In this document: positions 11,001 to 20,038 of the stretch, one piece after another
How positions within the stretch are numbered: position 1 is the stretch's first letter
How the letters are laid out: each line of letters opens with the position of its first letter
Source: Neocallimastix lanati (nom. inval.)
Lineage: Eukaryota > Neocallimastigomycota > Neocallimastigomycetes > Neocallimastigales > Neocallimastigaceae
Assembly (NCBI GenBank): GCA_016946835.1
Contig: JACVTC010000168.1
Location: 221,501-285,500 of the forward strand
Direction of reading: 5' to 3'
DNA: 64,000 bases
The notes under the pieces: model-generated
Seen by the model: the letters and a program-made list of their open reading frames with translations, nothing else
Databases searched by the model: none
Told to the model about the DNA's origin: nothing
Made by a program: the position numbers and the translations under genes

Positions 11001-12055
11001 CAATCTCTTCCAAGGATGGCTGATATTCCCTGAAGTTGTAAGGTAGCTACGTAGAATTCATAGCTTTCCTTGTGGTCCATGAAGGCAAGGCCTAATTTCT
11101 TCGTTACTTGTCTTATATTCATACTTTTGTTGTTCGGTAACTGAATGTTCAATGGTGAAGACAAAGTAGATAATTGAATTCTGTTGGCGTTTACAAAGTC
11201 TCTACAGATGTAACTTCTTGCAGAACCAGAATCAATAAGGACGTTTATTTTCATTTTCTTTCCATTATTATTTAATATAAATGTAGTGGTCATTGAATTT
11301 GAGGTGTTTGGTGTATAGTTAGCCGAAAGGATGCTTTCTTTGTTTTGATTTTTTCTGAATTTCTTGTGTACTTTGTTGTTCTTGAATTCCTGTTTTGGAT
11401 GCTCATCTCTTTTTCTTTTTTGCGACTTGTTGGTTGACTTATTTGTTTTGGCTAGGTTGTTAATGAAACATTTTTTATCGATGCTGATGATTGAATTTGT
11501 TGCTTCAAAAAGGGTCTTTGGTCTTTCGATTTTATCGAACTCCAGACGAACCTCCTCAAGAAGGCCTCTCCGGATAAGGTCAATAAAAACATCGTCGTTC
11601 CAACCAATTCTTGACGCTAATCTTCTGAATTCAATAGTAAAGAAAGCTGCCTTTCCGAGGTGAAGCTGTTTAAGGTTCAAAAGTTCTTCAATTAAAACAA
11701 ACCTTTGTTCCTTTGTATCTCCAAAATTTTCTAACAATAACCTCTTAAATTCCTCATAGGTGAGAGAATTAAGTGTTCCATCAGCCTTGAGAGATAATCC
11801 CCATTTTTTAGCTGGTCCATAAAGTTTGCTGATAACGAAAGCGTTTCTAAAGTTGTCATTTGGGAACGAATTGGCATGTTCATCAAAGAACAATTCACAC
11901 TGTTCCGTTAGTTCGTTTAGATTAAGCTTTGTGTTGTCTTCATTGCGGGCCAACACACCGTTAGGTGAAAAAAATGTGGGAATAAATTCGGTAATTGCAG
12001 AAATTAATTTTGACGCTTCAGCTTCCTTAGTAGCTTCCATACTGATTGAGTTCAT
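8060..12055 (-). CDS. Gag-Pol polyprotein of Ty3/gypsy retrotransposon
   Basis: One 1331-residue ORF encodes all element proteins. Visible in order: capsid-like Gag (about 20-190), a basic KR-rich stretch in place of a CCHC knuckle (205-240), aspartic protease with DSG at 275-277, reverse transcriptase (about 470-650) with first catalytic Asp 567 and YLDD at 629-632, RNase H with ETDAS at 776-780, and integrase. The integrase zinc module is H985, H992, C1022, C1025; the catalytic triad is D1055, D1115, E1151; a GPF motif follows at 1285-1287. No chromodomain follows. All key residues are present and there is no frameshift, and the size is very close to the single ORF of Tf1-type elements. Gag and Pol must be separated by proteolysis, since no frameshift or stop lies between them. 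The first ATG after the leader is used. Confidence 0.95.
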   Translation of the reverse strand: MNSISMEATKEAEASKLISAITEFIPTFFSPNGVLARNEDNTKLNLNELTEQCELFFDEHANSFPNDNFRNAFVISKLYGPAKKWGLSLKADGTLNSLTYEEFKRLLLENFGDTKEQRFVLIEELLNLKQLHLGKAAFFTIEFRRLASRIGWNDDVFIDLIRRGLLEEVRLEFDKIERPKTLFEATNSIISIDKKCFINNLAKTNKSTNKSQKRKRDEHPKQEFKNNKVHKKFRKNQNKESILSANYTPNTSNSMTTTFILNNNGKKMKINVLIDSGSARSYICRDFVNANRIQLSTLSSPLNIQLPNNKSMNIRQVTKKLGLAFMDHKESYEFYVATLQLQGISAILGRDWLSIHMPYVDFKNNKIYFLENHCGNHCPSAKGNKFIFHSKDVTAAILPNNENNNVSKDKTETYSISGDELFDIDICAALVNETDKDEIINIYYQDLKIVFEKKEADKLPPHREYDISIDLVPGGQLYYGPVYSLTIVEMEALKNYLKENLDKGFIRKSKSPAGAPVLFVKKQDGSLRLCVDYRKLNSITIRNSYPIPRLVDLIESFKGAVIFTRLDLRSAYNLVRVKEGHEYLTAFRTPLGQFEYLVMPFGLRNAPSVFQRFIQDVLSDAIGIFVQVYLDDIIIYSKSLDEHIQHVRKILSLLIKNGLYVKLEKCDFHVKETIFLGFVVSVNGLSMDRNKVKAVIDWPIPKNIKELQGFLGLCNFYRKFINNFAEIIEPLRRLLKKNSPFIWDVRADNAFNKLKEAFTTEEILVYPDPEKEFFVETDASNFAVGCVLSQISNKDNKLHPVAFYSRSLSSAEINYTIYDKELLAIIVAFETWRHHLEGAKFPVQVVTDHRNLLYFKQPQKLNQRQIRWSLFLSKFTYRISFRSGIKSGKPDSLSRRPDYVNKDSTNEGYPLLDEEIFCCAPSDNLKALIEAQKSDTYCKDTLNKIKTRSNEVKSSLFTIVEGVLHFQNRIIVPSSLKAKVLKMYHDGPTNGHQGVDKTFEKLRRNYWWPNMKKDIKNYISSCDVCGRNKLRRHKPYGKIQPLPVPSRPWEIIGVDFITSLPSSQDCTCLMVVADHLTKMIHLVPCSDVPSADLTAKMLLFNVFRYHGFPKIIVSDHGSQFSSEFWTSLCSAINANPRLATAHHQQSNGQIERANSVIEQYLRCYCSTSQNEWCYYVPLCEMAYNNSLHKSIGKSPFFANYGFNPSCTIESPPVLLKDNASALTRDWSSHFEALKRHLQKAKENFKKFGDSKKATGPSFKVNDFVWLKRYYFTNEPSKKLSSQYLGPFRVLEVRERMNYRLDLPENLHLHPVFHVSQLEPYTKRNPELVDAS

Positions 12056-12077
12056 TAAAATACTAAATAGACTTTTT

Positions 12078-12155
12078 TAATATAGATCTTTAAAATATCT
12101 TTAATATATCTTTAAAATATCTTTAAAATATCTTTAATATATCTTTAATATATGT
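12078..12155. repeat. Short tandem repeat ATATCTTTAA(A/T) in element leader
   Basis: About six imperfect 10-12-bp copies of ATATCTTTAAA/T lie between the gag start and the structured leader domain of the gypsy element. Confidence 0.7.
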
Positions 12156-12271
12156 ATATAATTGTAAAATATAAATTATTTATATTAATAATAGAAATTT
12201 ATAACTTCGGAGTCTAGAAGAACACTTCCAATATTTTAACAAAAATGAGCATTTCCGACCAATTTTCCAGA

Positions 12272-12456
12272 AGCCCCTGAGTTTGAGTGATAGTATGCGC
12301 TATACGACCAGCTTACCTATTAATGGTGTCTTGTTGCCGCGCGCACCACGATTGCAATCTGTTTACCATTAAAACAGACCAGTTCAGAGCCTCCCGCACA
12401 GCTTGTCGTGAAGGGTAAACTTAATCCGGAAATCACTCAGTTGCAAGACTCAGGCT
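12272..12456 (-). other. GC-rich, strongly base-paired leader domain of the gypsy element
   Basis: This block is much richer in G and C than anything around it. Its ends pair: AGCC, CTGAGT and TGAGTGAT (12272-12291) with ATCACTCA, ACTCAG and GGCT (12432-12456). Inside, TTAATGGT (12320-12327) pairs with ACCATTAA (12365-12372), and GATTGCAATC (12350-12359) is self-complementary. It lies in the 5' leader between PBS and gag. A role in RNA dimerisation, packaging or translation is plausible but is inference from position and folding. Confidence 0.6.
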
Positions 12457-12696
12457 ACTCCTGCTTCTAAAGTTCGTACTAATTCTCATTATATTGTTTA
12501 TTTTTGGAAATAACTTCTAGAATCCTTTATTATAAATTAATATTATTAAATATAAAAAATTTAATTGTTAGTATAATTTATAGTATATAATTTACGTATT
12601 TATTATTATTGTTATTGTTATAATTATTTTATTTAATAATATAATTTTACTATCTATTAATATATACAATTTAATTTATATAATTATAATTTACTA

Positions 12697-12702
<6 letters not shown>

Positions 12703-12743
<41 letters not shown>

Positions 12744-12852
12744 TATATTATTTATTTATCTGATTGGAAAAAATAATTTTTTTTTTTTTTTTTTTTTTTC
12801 TCTAATATTATCTATTTATTTATTTGATCGGATAAAATAATTTTTTTTTTTT
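12703..12852. repeat. Poly-T tracts with a duplicated 60-bp unit
   Basis: A T tract at 12703-12741, another near 12777-12799 and a shorter one at about 12841-12853 alternate with two diverged copies of a unit containing TATTTATTTATYTGATYGGA. In element sense these are long A tracts in the leader downstream of the PBS. Confidence 0.75.
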
Positions 12853-12897
12853 TACTTTTGTACTACAATATCATAATACAATTAACTAATTATCTAG

Positions 12898-12909
12898 AAG
12901 AGTTATTAT
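12898..12909 (-). promoter_or_regulatory. Primer-binding site of gypsy element, complementary to its own R start
   Basis: Immediately after the 5' LTR the element-sense sequence is ATAATAACTCTT. This is the exact reverse complement of AAGAGTTATTAT in the LTR (13240-13229 in this copy). There is no tRNA-like TGG start. In Tf1-type elements the first bases of the transcript anneal to the PBS and prime reverse transcription, and this site fits that model. Confidence 0.75.
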
Positions 12910-13703
12910 TGTAATAATTTCTATAAATTATAGAAATTATTATTTATAATTAATATTAACTAAACTATTAAGATTAAATAAAAAAGTAAAATAAAAATTA
13001 AAATAAAAATAAGAATTTAATACTTATCTTTAAAATTAGAGTTTATTATAAGAAAATATAATAGACCTTAAATGAATGAGAAATAAAATATGTTTTTATC
13101 AAAAGAACTTTATTAATCTATTTTATTATTAAATATTTTATTATTTTTTTTTTTGACAAATTTTAAAATAACTATTTTATATTAATTGAAATATTAATGT
13201 CTTTTATTGTTATTATATTTTTCTTAAAATAATAACTCTTGATTTTCTAAAGACGAAAATCAACAGCTATTTATATTTTTACAAAAATAAATGTATTTTT
13301 CTAATCTTAACAATGATTCTTTCCAGAAAAAGATTAGAAGAAAAAACTGGAAAGATTTTTTGATCAATAATCTATACTTATTGATCATCGTGTTATTAAA
13401 TAAAACCAATTATAATTAATCGGAAAAACTTTAATAACCGATTTTAATAACTAAAAGAATTAAAAAGAAAAAGGATAAAAAAGAGAAGGATAAAATAATG
13501 CAGAAATTTTATTAAATACATTTTTTCTATGAAATAATACAGAAGTTATATTAAATACATTTTTTCATATAACAATTAATACATTAATTGGTATAATTGT
13601 TTTTAAATGAAATAAATTTTTTTTAAAGAATAATAATTATGAAATAATTATTAATTAATAAGAAATAGAAATAAATTATAAAAATTTATATCAATTTCTT
13701 ACA
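12910..13703 (-). repeat. 5' LTR of the gypsy element
   Basis: Same length (794 bp) as the 3' LTR, with no mismatch found by eye. Its predicted R start is at 13240-13229. Identity of the two LTRs indicates a recent insertion. Confidence 0.92.
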
Positions 13704-13710
13704 AATGAGC

Positions 13711-14191
13711 TGTAAGAAACTTAGATAAATTTATTATTTTATTATAAAATTTATCTATCTTTCTTATTTAATACATTAATTTAATACATTAAATTATTGT
13801 ATTTAGTTTAACCAATAATATTTAATTATTAATTTATATATATTTGATTCTCTTGAGTTCTCTTTGAGAAATCAAGAGTTATTATTTTAGAATTTTTATA
13901 ATAAATAATAATTCAAATAAAATAATTAATTAATAAACAAAACCCTTTTAATAAAACATATTTTATAAATATTTGTGTCTTTTATTCCTTTTGTGTTATT
14001 GTTTATTATAAACTTTCTATAATAAACTCTATCTTATACTTAAGTTAAGTATAATTATTTATTTATATTATTTTATATTTATTTAATTATATTTAATTTT
14101 ATTTTCTCAAATTAATGTTAATTAGCAATAATTAATGTTAATTTGTAGTTAAGAAATTATTTATAATTAATTTTATAAGTAATTTCTTACA
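13711..14191 (+). repeat. 5' LTR of the non-autonomous element
   Basis: TGTAAGAAAC...ATTTCTTACA. Predicted R start AAGAGTTATTAT at 13874-13885, preceded by a TATATATATT box at about 13839. The U5 end forms a 10-bp inverted repeat (14150-14159 with 14180-14189). Confidence 0.9.
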
Positions 14192-14203
14192 ATAATAACT
14201 CTT
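14192..14203 (+). promoter_or_regulatory. Primer-binding site of the non-autonomous element
   Basis: ATAATAACTCTT abuts the LTR and is the perfect complement of the LTR word at 13874-13885. It is identical to the PBS of the adjacent gypsy element although the LTRs are otherwise different. Confidence 0.72.
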
Positions 14204-14916
14204 CTTTTTAGGAAGAAAATATTTTATAAATAATTTAATATGAATATAACAAAAAATAATAATTATAATTATAATGGAATAATTAAATTAAATAAATTCA
14301 TTTTATATTATTTACGAAATTTTTTCTTTCTCTCAATTTAAATTTATAAATTTTTTTTTTTGTTTATTTTTTATTTTTCTTTTCATTGTTTATGTTTGTT
14401 TATGTCATATATATATTATTTATTTTGTTTAATTTATTATTACATTGACTAACAATTCTTTATTATTATATATATTAAATATTATAACTTTATAATAATA
14501 TGACAACACTTATTCTGTTTACTCTGCCTATTTACTTTTAAAAATAAGTCTTTATAAATTTCATAAAAATTAACAATATTACATACTAACTATTTTACTT
14601 TATTTTATTTTATATATCATGTTTATCTATTATAATATTATATTTATATTATATTTTAATATTATATAATTGTTTTTATATATAACATTATATACATTAT
14701 ATATATATATTTCTTATAAAAAAAAAAAAAAAATAAAAAAAAAAAAAATAAAATAAAATAAGCAACAAACAAAGCAACAAAGCAGGAAACAAAACAAAAC
14801 TAACAAATAAACAAACAAAAAACAAAAAATAAATAAAATAAATTAATAATTTAAAAGATAAGTTGTTCAGTTTTCTTTTCTTTAAAAATAAATAAAAATA
14901 AAAAATAAATAATTTA

Positions 14917-14961
<45 letters not shown>

Positions 14962-15276
14962 AATAAATAAATAAATAAAATTATAATTATGGTAAATAAA
15001 GTAATAATAATAATAAATAATAATAATAAAAAAAAGTTTTTAATATTGATCATACGAACGAAAATAAAATTTTAAAAATTATAAGATATATTTAAATATA
15101 TAATTACAATGTTCTATGATCACATATAGATATTAACACGAGGGCTGAAGTGATATAAAAATTGAAATTCACTTCTATGTAATTGAAATAATATATTATT
15201 ATTAATAATATAATTGTTAATTACTAATTGCCCTTTGTTAAAACAGATATCGGCAAAAGCTATATCTCGTTATATC

Positions 15277-15316
<40 letters not shown>

Positions 15317-16310
15317 ATATATATATGTAATATAAAAATTATAAAATATTATTATTATTTATTTAATACATATTTCAAAATATACATATAAAATTTAATA
15401 TAAAAAATTATAAAATATTATTATTTATTTATTTAATAAATAATTCATATGTATAATTTAAATTATTACTTATTTATTTATCTAATGAATAATATAACAT
15501 ATATATAATATAAATAATAAAATGTTATTATTTATTTAATAAATATGAAAAATATATAATATATAATATATAATTTAAAATTATTATTATTTTCATTCAT
15601 TTAATGAATAATATACAATATATATATATTGTAAAATTAATTATTATTATTATTTTTTATTTATTTATTAATACAAAATATATATAATATATAATATAAA
15701 TTTATAAATTATTGTTCATTTAATTATTTATCTAAAATAAAATTTTAATTCAAAATTTAAATTTCAATTTTAAATTGAAATTGCAATTAAATATTTATTT
15801 TAATTTTATTTAAATTTTATTTTATTTCTACTTAATATTTCTTAATTTATTACTTCTTAAATTGTTCTTCTTTCATTGAACAATTCAAATGAAAAGGAGC
15901 AATGAAGAAATACAAATAAATTTATTAATAATTTATTTACATTTCTTAGTTATTATAATTTATTTAATTTAATATTTATTTATTCATTTAATAATATAGT
16001 CATTTTATTTAATTTTATATTTATTTATACATTTAATAATTATAGTTATTTTATTTAATTTTATAATTATTTATTCACTTATATTTATATATTAGTTTAG
16101 AAAACAATATTAAGGTTTTTCCCAAGTTAATTGGTTTTACTTAATATTGATTCATCTAGAGTTTTTCCGCTAATCTTTTCTCTAGATGTAAAAAAGTTAA
16201 GGTTAGCAAAACTTTTAATAAATTATTTAATTTTATTTTTTTTGGTTAATTATAATTTTTATTTTAAACTTACTACTTCCTATATAATAATGAATTTATA
16301 CAAATTCATT
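14204..16310. other. Non-coding interior of the non-autonomous element
   Basis: Simple AT-rich sequence with A tracts (14718-14756, 15282-15311) and AAT/AAAT microsatellites (14915-14990). The only complex patch is 15100-15270, which includes a hairpin with arms GAAGTGA and TCACTTC. Near 16150-16210 is a copy of the TCTAG...CTAATC motif also seen in the U3 regions of the other LTRs. ORFs here are low-complexity and not credible. Confidence 0.7.
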
Positions 16311-16325
16311 AAGTAAAGAGAGCAA
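16311..16325 (+). promoter_or_regulatory. Polypurine tract of the non-autonomous element
   Basis: AAGTAAAGAGAGCAA directly before the 3' LTR. Like the gypsy PPT it ends in GCAA. Confidence 0.65.
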
Positions 16326-16806
16326 TGTAAGAAACTTAGATAAATTTATTATTTTATTATAAAATTTATCTATCTTTCTTATTTAATACATTAATTTAAT
16401 ACATTAAATTATTGTATTTAGTTTAACCAATAATATTTAATTATTAATTTATATATATTTGATTCTCTTGAGTTCTCTTCGAGAAATCAAGAGTTATTAT
16501 TTTAGAATTTTTATAATAAATAATAATTCAAATAAAATAATTAATTAATAAACAAAACCCTTTTAATAAAACATATTTTATAAATATTTGTGTCTTTTAT
16601 TCCTTTTGTGTTATTGTTTATTATAAACTTTCTATAATAAACTCTATCTTATACTTAAGTTAAGTATAATTATTTATTTATATTATTTTATATTTATTTA
16701 ATTATATTTAATTTTATTTTCTCAAATTAATGTTAATTAGCAATAATTAATGTTAATTTGTAGTTAAGAAATTATTTATAATTAATTTTATAAGTAATTT
16801 CTTACA
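16326..16806 (+). repeat. 3' LTR of the non-autonomous element
   Basis: Same 481-bp sequence as the 5' LTR apart from one visible substitution. R start AAGAGTTATTAT at 16489-16500. Confidence 0.9.
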
Positions 16807-16919
16807 TGAGCTTCGTTACAGATATTCAAAAATCCTAAATTCAATAATTTTTCAATCCTCATTCTAAGCAAAACTTTTCACATAATATAATAAAAATATA
16901 TTTGCAGATGGTACATTTT

Positions 16920-17199
16920 ATATTGCGCAATAATTTAGTTATCAAGTGTTCATCAATAGAACATATGTTATTTCAATATTAAAAGATGAAAAAAAAGTCC
17001 AATTTCATGGAAATCTGAAACTCAGAAGAGCATCACATTATCAACCACTGAAGCATTGATTACAAATACATTCAAGAGAAAATAAATAGAAAAGAAATAA
17101 ATTTTGAACATATATCCTCCGATACTATGTTAGCTGATCCTTTAACTAAAGTGATATCTGGACCAAAAATGAAATGTTTTACTGATTTTATTTTCAATT

Positions 17200-17230
<31 letters not shown>

Positions 17231-17327
17231 TTATTAAAAATTTACTATAAAAAAAAAAATAAAAAAAAAAAAATTTTATTAAAACTTTATTTTTTATATT
17301 ATTACCAAATGCATAATGTAGGGGGAA
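16920..17327 (+). pseudogene. Decayed Ty1/copia pol C-terminus (RNase H) and PPT
   Basis: The frame at about 16984-17060 reads KSPISWKSETQKS then ITLSTTEA, a typical copia RNase H motif. After a deletion, 17070-17165 reads EKINRKEINFEHIS then MLADPLTKV, the classic copia Pol C-terminal motif. Stops and frame changes make it non-functional. A-rich tracts follow, and then GTAGGGGGAA as polypurine tract at about 17318-17327. The upstream part of pol is gone or unrecognisable. Confidence 0.8.
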
Positions 17328-17581
17328 TGTTAAGTATTAGCTACATTATAATTATACATTATACATTGTAATATTAATACGCCACAATTAGCCCCATTAT
17401 GAATACATTAGTTATTAGATAGTTATTAAATAGTTATTATAAATCTTATTTATTATATTTTGTTAAACTGTAATATTCTTTATTATGTAATATTCATATA
17501 ATTAAATATAAATAAATAAAAGCCATATTAACTATAAATAATCATAATTGAAATTGTGAGATTTCAGTTACATTCTTAACA
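17328..17581 (+). repeat. Ty1/copia 3' LTR, 254 bp
   Basis: Starts TGTTAAGTATTAGC right after the PPT and ends CATTCTTAACA, giving short inverted ends TGTTAAG/CTTAACA. A TATAAATAAATA box lies at about 17507. No second copy is present in the window. Confidence 0.8.
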
Positions 17582-17790
17582 GATTAAGAGTCTCACTTAC
17601 CTAATGAGCTATTAGCTATAAAAATACAAAAATTAAATTAAACAAGCTTGTTATAATTAAAATATTAAATAAATAATTTAAAAATTTACAAATTCAAAAT
17701 TATTGAAATTAGATTTCAAAATTAAAAATTTCAAAATTTAAATTTTTTTTTTTTTAAAATTAATTAAAATTCAAAATTCTAAATTCCAAA

Positions 17791-18294
17791 ATGGAAACTG
17801 ACAAATCTAAAAATTCAGGAAAATCTAAAGAATCATCAACTTCACAAAACTATAATTATGAAAGTGAAGAACATGAAATTCAAGATTACGAAAATGATGA
17901 TTTTAATTTTTTGAAAGACTTTGAAGAAAATGTAAACAAACAAAATAATATTTCAAAGTCAAAAAGAAAACACATTGAAGAAAATTTAAATGACTTAGAA
18001 GAAAATATCAACAAACAATCCTCAATCTTAGATAGAAACACAAAGAATTTTATTAAAAGATTAAACAGAGTCAACGAAAAACTCATGAGAAGAAAGAAGT
18101 CAGATATGACAAATAAATCGATTTTTAATTATCAAAATTATATTGTTCTTTACTTAATATTACTTTACTATATTGTCTATACTAAAATATATTATAAATA
18201 TATTTTTTTTATATTTTTATTAAAAGTTACTAAAATATTATCAATAATTCTATATTTTATTATTAATATCAATATCTATATATCTATAATATAA
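17791..18294 (+). CDS. Hypothetical acidic coiled-coil-like protein, uncertain
   Basis: ORF of 167 codons. Residues 1-115 are hydrophilic and rich in E, N, K and S, with two similar segments, FEENVNKQNNISK and LEENINKQSSILD, about 25 residues apart, likely helical. The last 50 residues are almost only I, L, Y and F, and the DNA there has the base composition of the spacer, so the true end or a splice site may lie near codon 110. It starts 210 bp after the copia LTR and could be a gag-type remnant or a small host gene. I do not recognise it. Confidence 0.3.
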   Translation: METDKSKNSGKSKESSTSQNYNYESEEHEIQDYENDDFNFLKDFEENVNKQNNISKSKRKHIEENLNDLEENINKQSSILDRNTKNFIKRLNRVNEKLMRRKKSDMTNKSIFNYQNYIVLYLILLYYIVYTKIYYKYIFFIFLLKVTKILSIILYFIININIYISII

Positions 18295-18890
18295 CCTTAA
18301 ATTTTATTATTTTATTAAAGTGTTTTATCAATATTAATATTTTATTTTTATTTTCAGATATATTATAATATTATTATTATATTGTATCAATATTAAAATT
18401 GTATTCTTTTTAATATTTTATTTTATTTTTAAATTGATTAATGTTTTTATTTCCCACAAATAAAATCAAATCTTAATTGATTAATAATAAATATTAAATA
18501 TATTATAGTTTTTAAATTTATTTTATATAAAATATAAGAATATTATATTAACATTCTTGATTAAAATAACTTTATTTTCTGTAAAATCTTTTTAAATTTT
18601 GTTTGTTTCTTTTCATATATATTAAATAATTTAGTTTTAGTATATGAAAAATAATATAAAATTATATAAACAAAATTTATTAAAATAAAAATACTTATGA
18701 ATTAGTTAATTTAAATTAATATGAAATTTGAAGTAATTAGTAATAGTAAATTATTTTTTTTTAAAAATGATGATAAAATGTAAAAAAGCTTTACATATTT
18801 ATTTTTTTTCAAAAAGTATAAATAAGTGAAGTTTTTCAATAATTAAAATGTAGACAGACAAAAATTAAAAAATAAATAATTAAATAAAAA
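18295..18890. other. AT-rich spacer
   Basis: No gene, RNA or repeat boundary recognised. Confidence 0.5.
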
Positions 18891-18899
18891 TCTATCTAA

Positions 18900-19600
18900 T
18901 AAACCCGAACTATAACATTGTAAAAGGCAAGTTTATTATTAACTAGAATAACGAATAATAATTAATTTTAAAGGCTAAGATAACTTAACACCTCTCTATT
19001 CGAGTTGTTAATAATAAACACTAGAATTAATTACAATTATAATTATTTATTTTTATTACTCTAGAATATAGCGCAGCACTTTATAACTCTATTTGTTATT
19101 AGTTACTGGGCTTACACAGGGTAAATATATTTGTTTAATAATTACATTTTTATTTATTAATAGTAATATTTATTTTAACAATTTACGTTAATAGTAACGC
19201 TAGTGCGTTACAGTTAACAAGTTCAATTATTATTTATACATGTTAATAATTTTATGATTGGTAAATAATTTAATTAAACTTTGTTTACTAATCAAGTAAA
19301 TAAAATATATTTAACTAAATATTTAACTATATAATTAACTATAAAAATAAACTATAAAATAATAAAATTTAATGTACGAAATTTAAGAAAAGATTTTATT
19401 TGATTAGCCAAAGTTGCTAACTGTTTAGAGATACGTTACGTAACCAAAGAACTATCATTGGATAGACTTAAAGTTACCATGTATCTGTTACAATTCTTTT
19501 TGGTAAAGAATGAATTAATAACCCTTATTTTGTATAAAATATTATTAATAATACTTTACTAAATTGTACTTTCCTATATTCTTGATAACCTAAACCTAAT
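18900..19600 (+). repeat. Diverged dispersed repeat, copy 1 (family C)
   Basis: Shares, in the same order, a series of words with the reverse complement of 50400-51240: a CCTCTCTAT-TCGA word, a GCAGCACTTTATAACTC-like word, a TTACACAGGGTAAATATA-like word, AGTAACGCTAGTGCGTTAC, ACGTAACC and ACCATGTATCTGTTA. Between these the copies differ, so it is old. Length near 700 bp and lack of coding sequence fit a long LTR, but the ends are not clear. Confidence 0.55.
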
Positions 19601-20038
19601 TGTAAAAATTAATTTATTTTGAATTAATTTTAACTTGTAAATAATTTTAAATCAATCTTAATTAATTACTTTATTGTTATGTTATTAAATACATGTGTAT
19701 ATTAAAATACTATTATAAATATTAAAATTATATACTTTTAAGATATTATAAATTATTAAAATTATTAATTATATATTATTATAAAATTTATTATAAACTA
19801 TTAATATTATAAAATTATAAAAAATTATTAAATATTATTATAAAATTATTAAAATTATTAATTAAATATTATAAAAATTTTATTTTATTTTTGAAAATAA
19901 TTACAAGTATTATTTAAAATAATTAAAGATTATTAAATTTATTATATTAATCTTTAAAAACATTTTATTTAACTTAAAAATATCAAAGAAAATAGTAAAA
20001 ACTATTAACGAAAAGGGTTATATAGCTATAATTTATAT
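19600..20038. other. AT-rich spacer
   Basis: Simple TTA/TAA-rich DNA without coding potential. Confidence 0.5.

Larger units (their letters stand above)
7256..13703 (-). mobile_element. Complete Ty3/gypsy LTR retrotransposon, Tf1-like layout
   Basis: A 6448-bp element flanked by a perfect 5-bp TSD AATGA (7251-7255 and 13704-13708). In element order (minus strand) it contains: 5' LTR, primer-binding site, about 850-nt leader with a structured GC-rich domain, a single Gag-Pol ORF, polypurine tract, 3' LTR. The LTRs are 794 bp each and I found no difference between them. With the ORF uninterrupted, the element is young and possibly still active. Single-ORF design, no CCHC knuckle and a self-complementary PBS place it near Tf1/sushi-type Metaviridae rather than classical tRNA-primed gypsy elements. 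Confidence 0.93.
13711..16806 (+). mobile_element. Non-autonomous LTR retrotransposon (LARD-like), 3.1 kb
   Basis: Two 481-bp LTRs (13711-14191 and 16326-16806) bracket a 2.13-kb internal region. A 5-bp TSD TGAGC lies at 13706-13710 and 16807-16811. The LTRs differ at only one visible base (T13865/C16480). The interior has PBS and PPT but no gag or pol: it is A/T-rich simple sequence with A tracts and one more complex patch at 15100-15270. Movement would need proteins in trans. The neighbouring gypsy element, with the same PBS word, is an obvious candidate helper. Confidence 0.88.

Noticed and set aside
11364-12080. Plus-strand ORFs of 99 and 84 codons
   Set aside because: Antisense shadows of the intact Gag-Pol ORF.
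14697-15053. 118-codon minus-strand ORF, rich in L, I and F
   Set aside because: Translation of A-rich simple repeats inside the non-autonomous element; no start context and no family resemblance.
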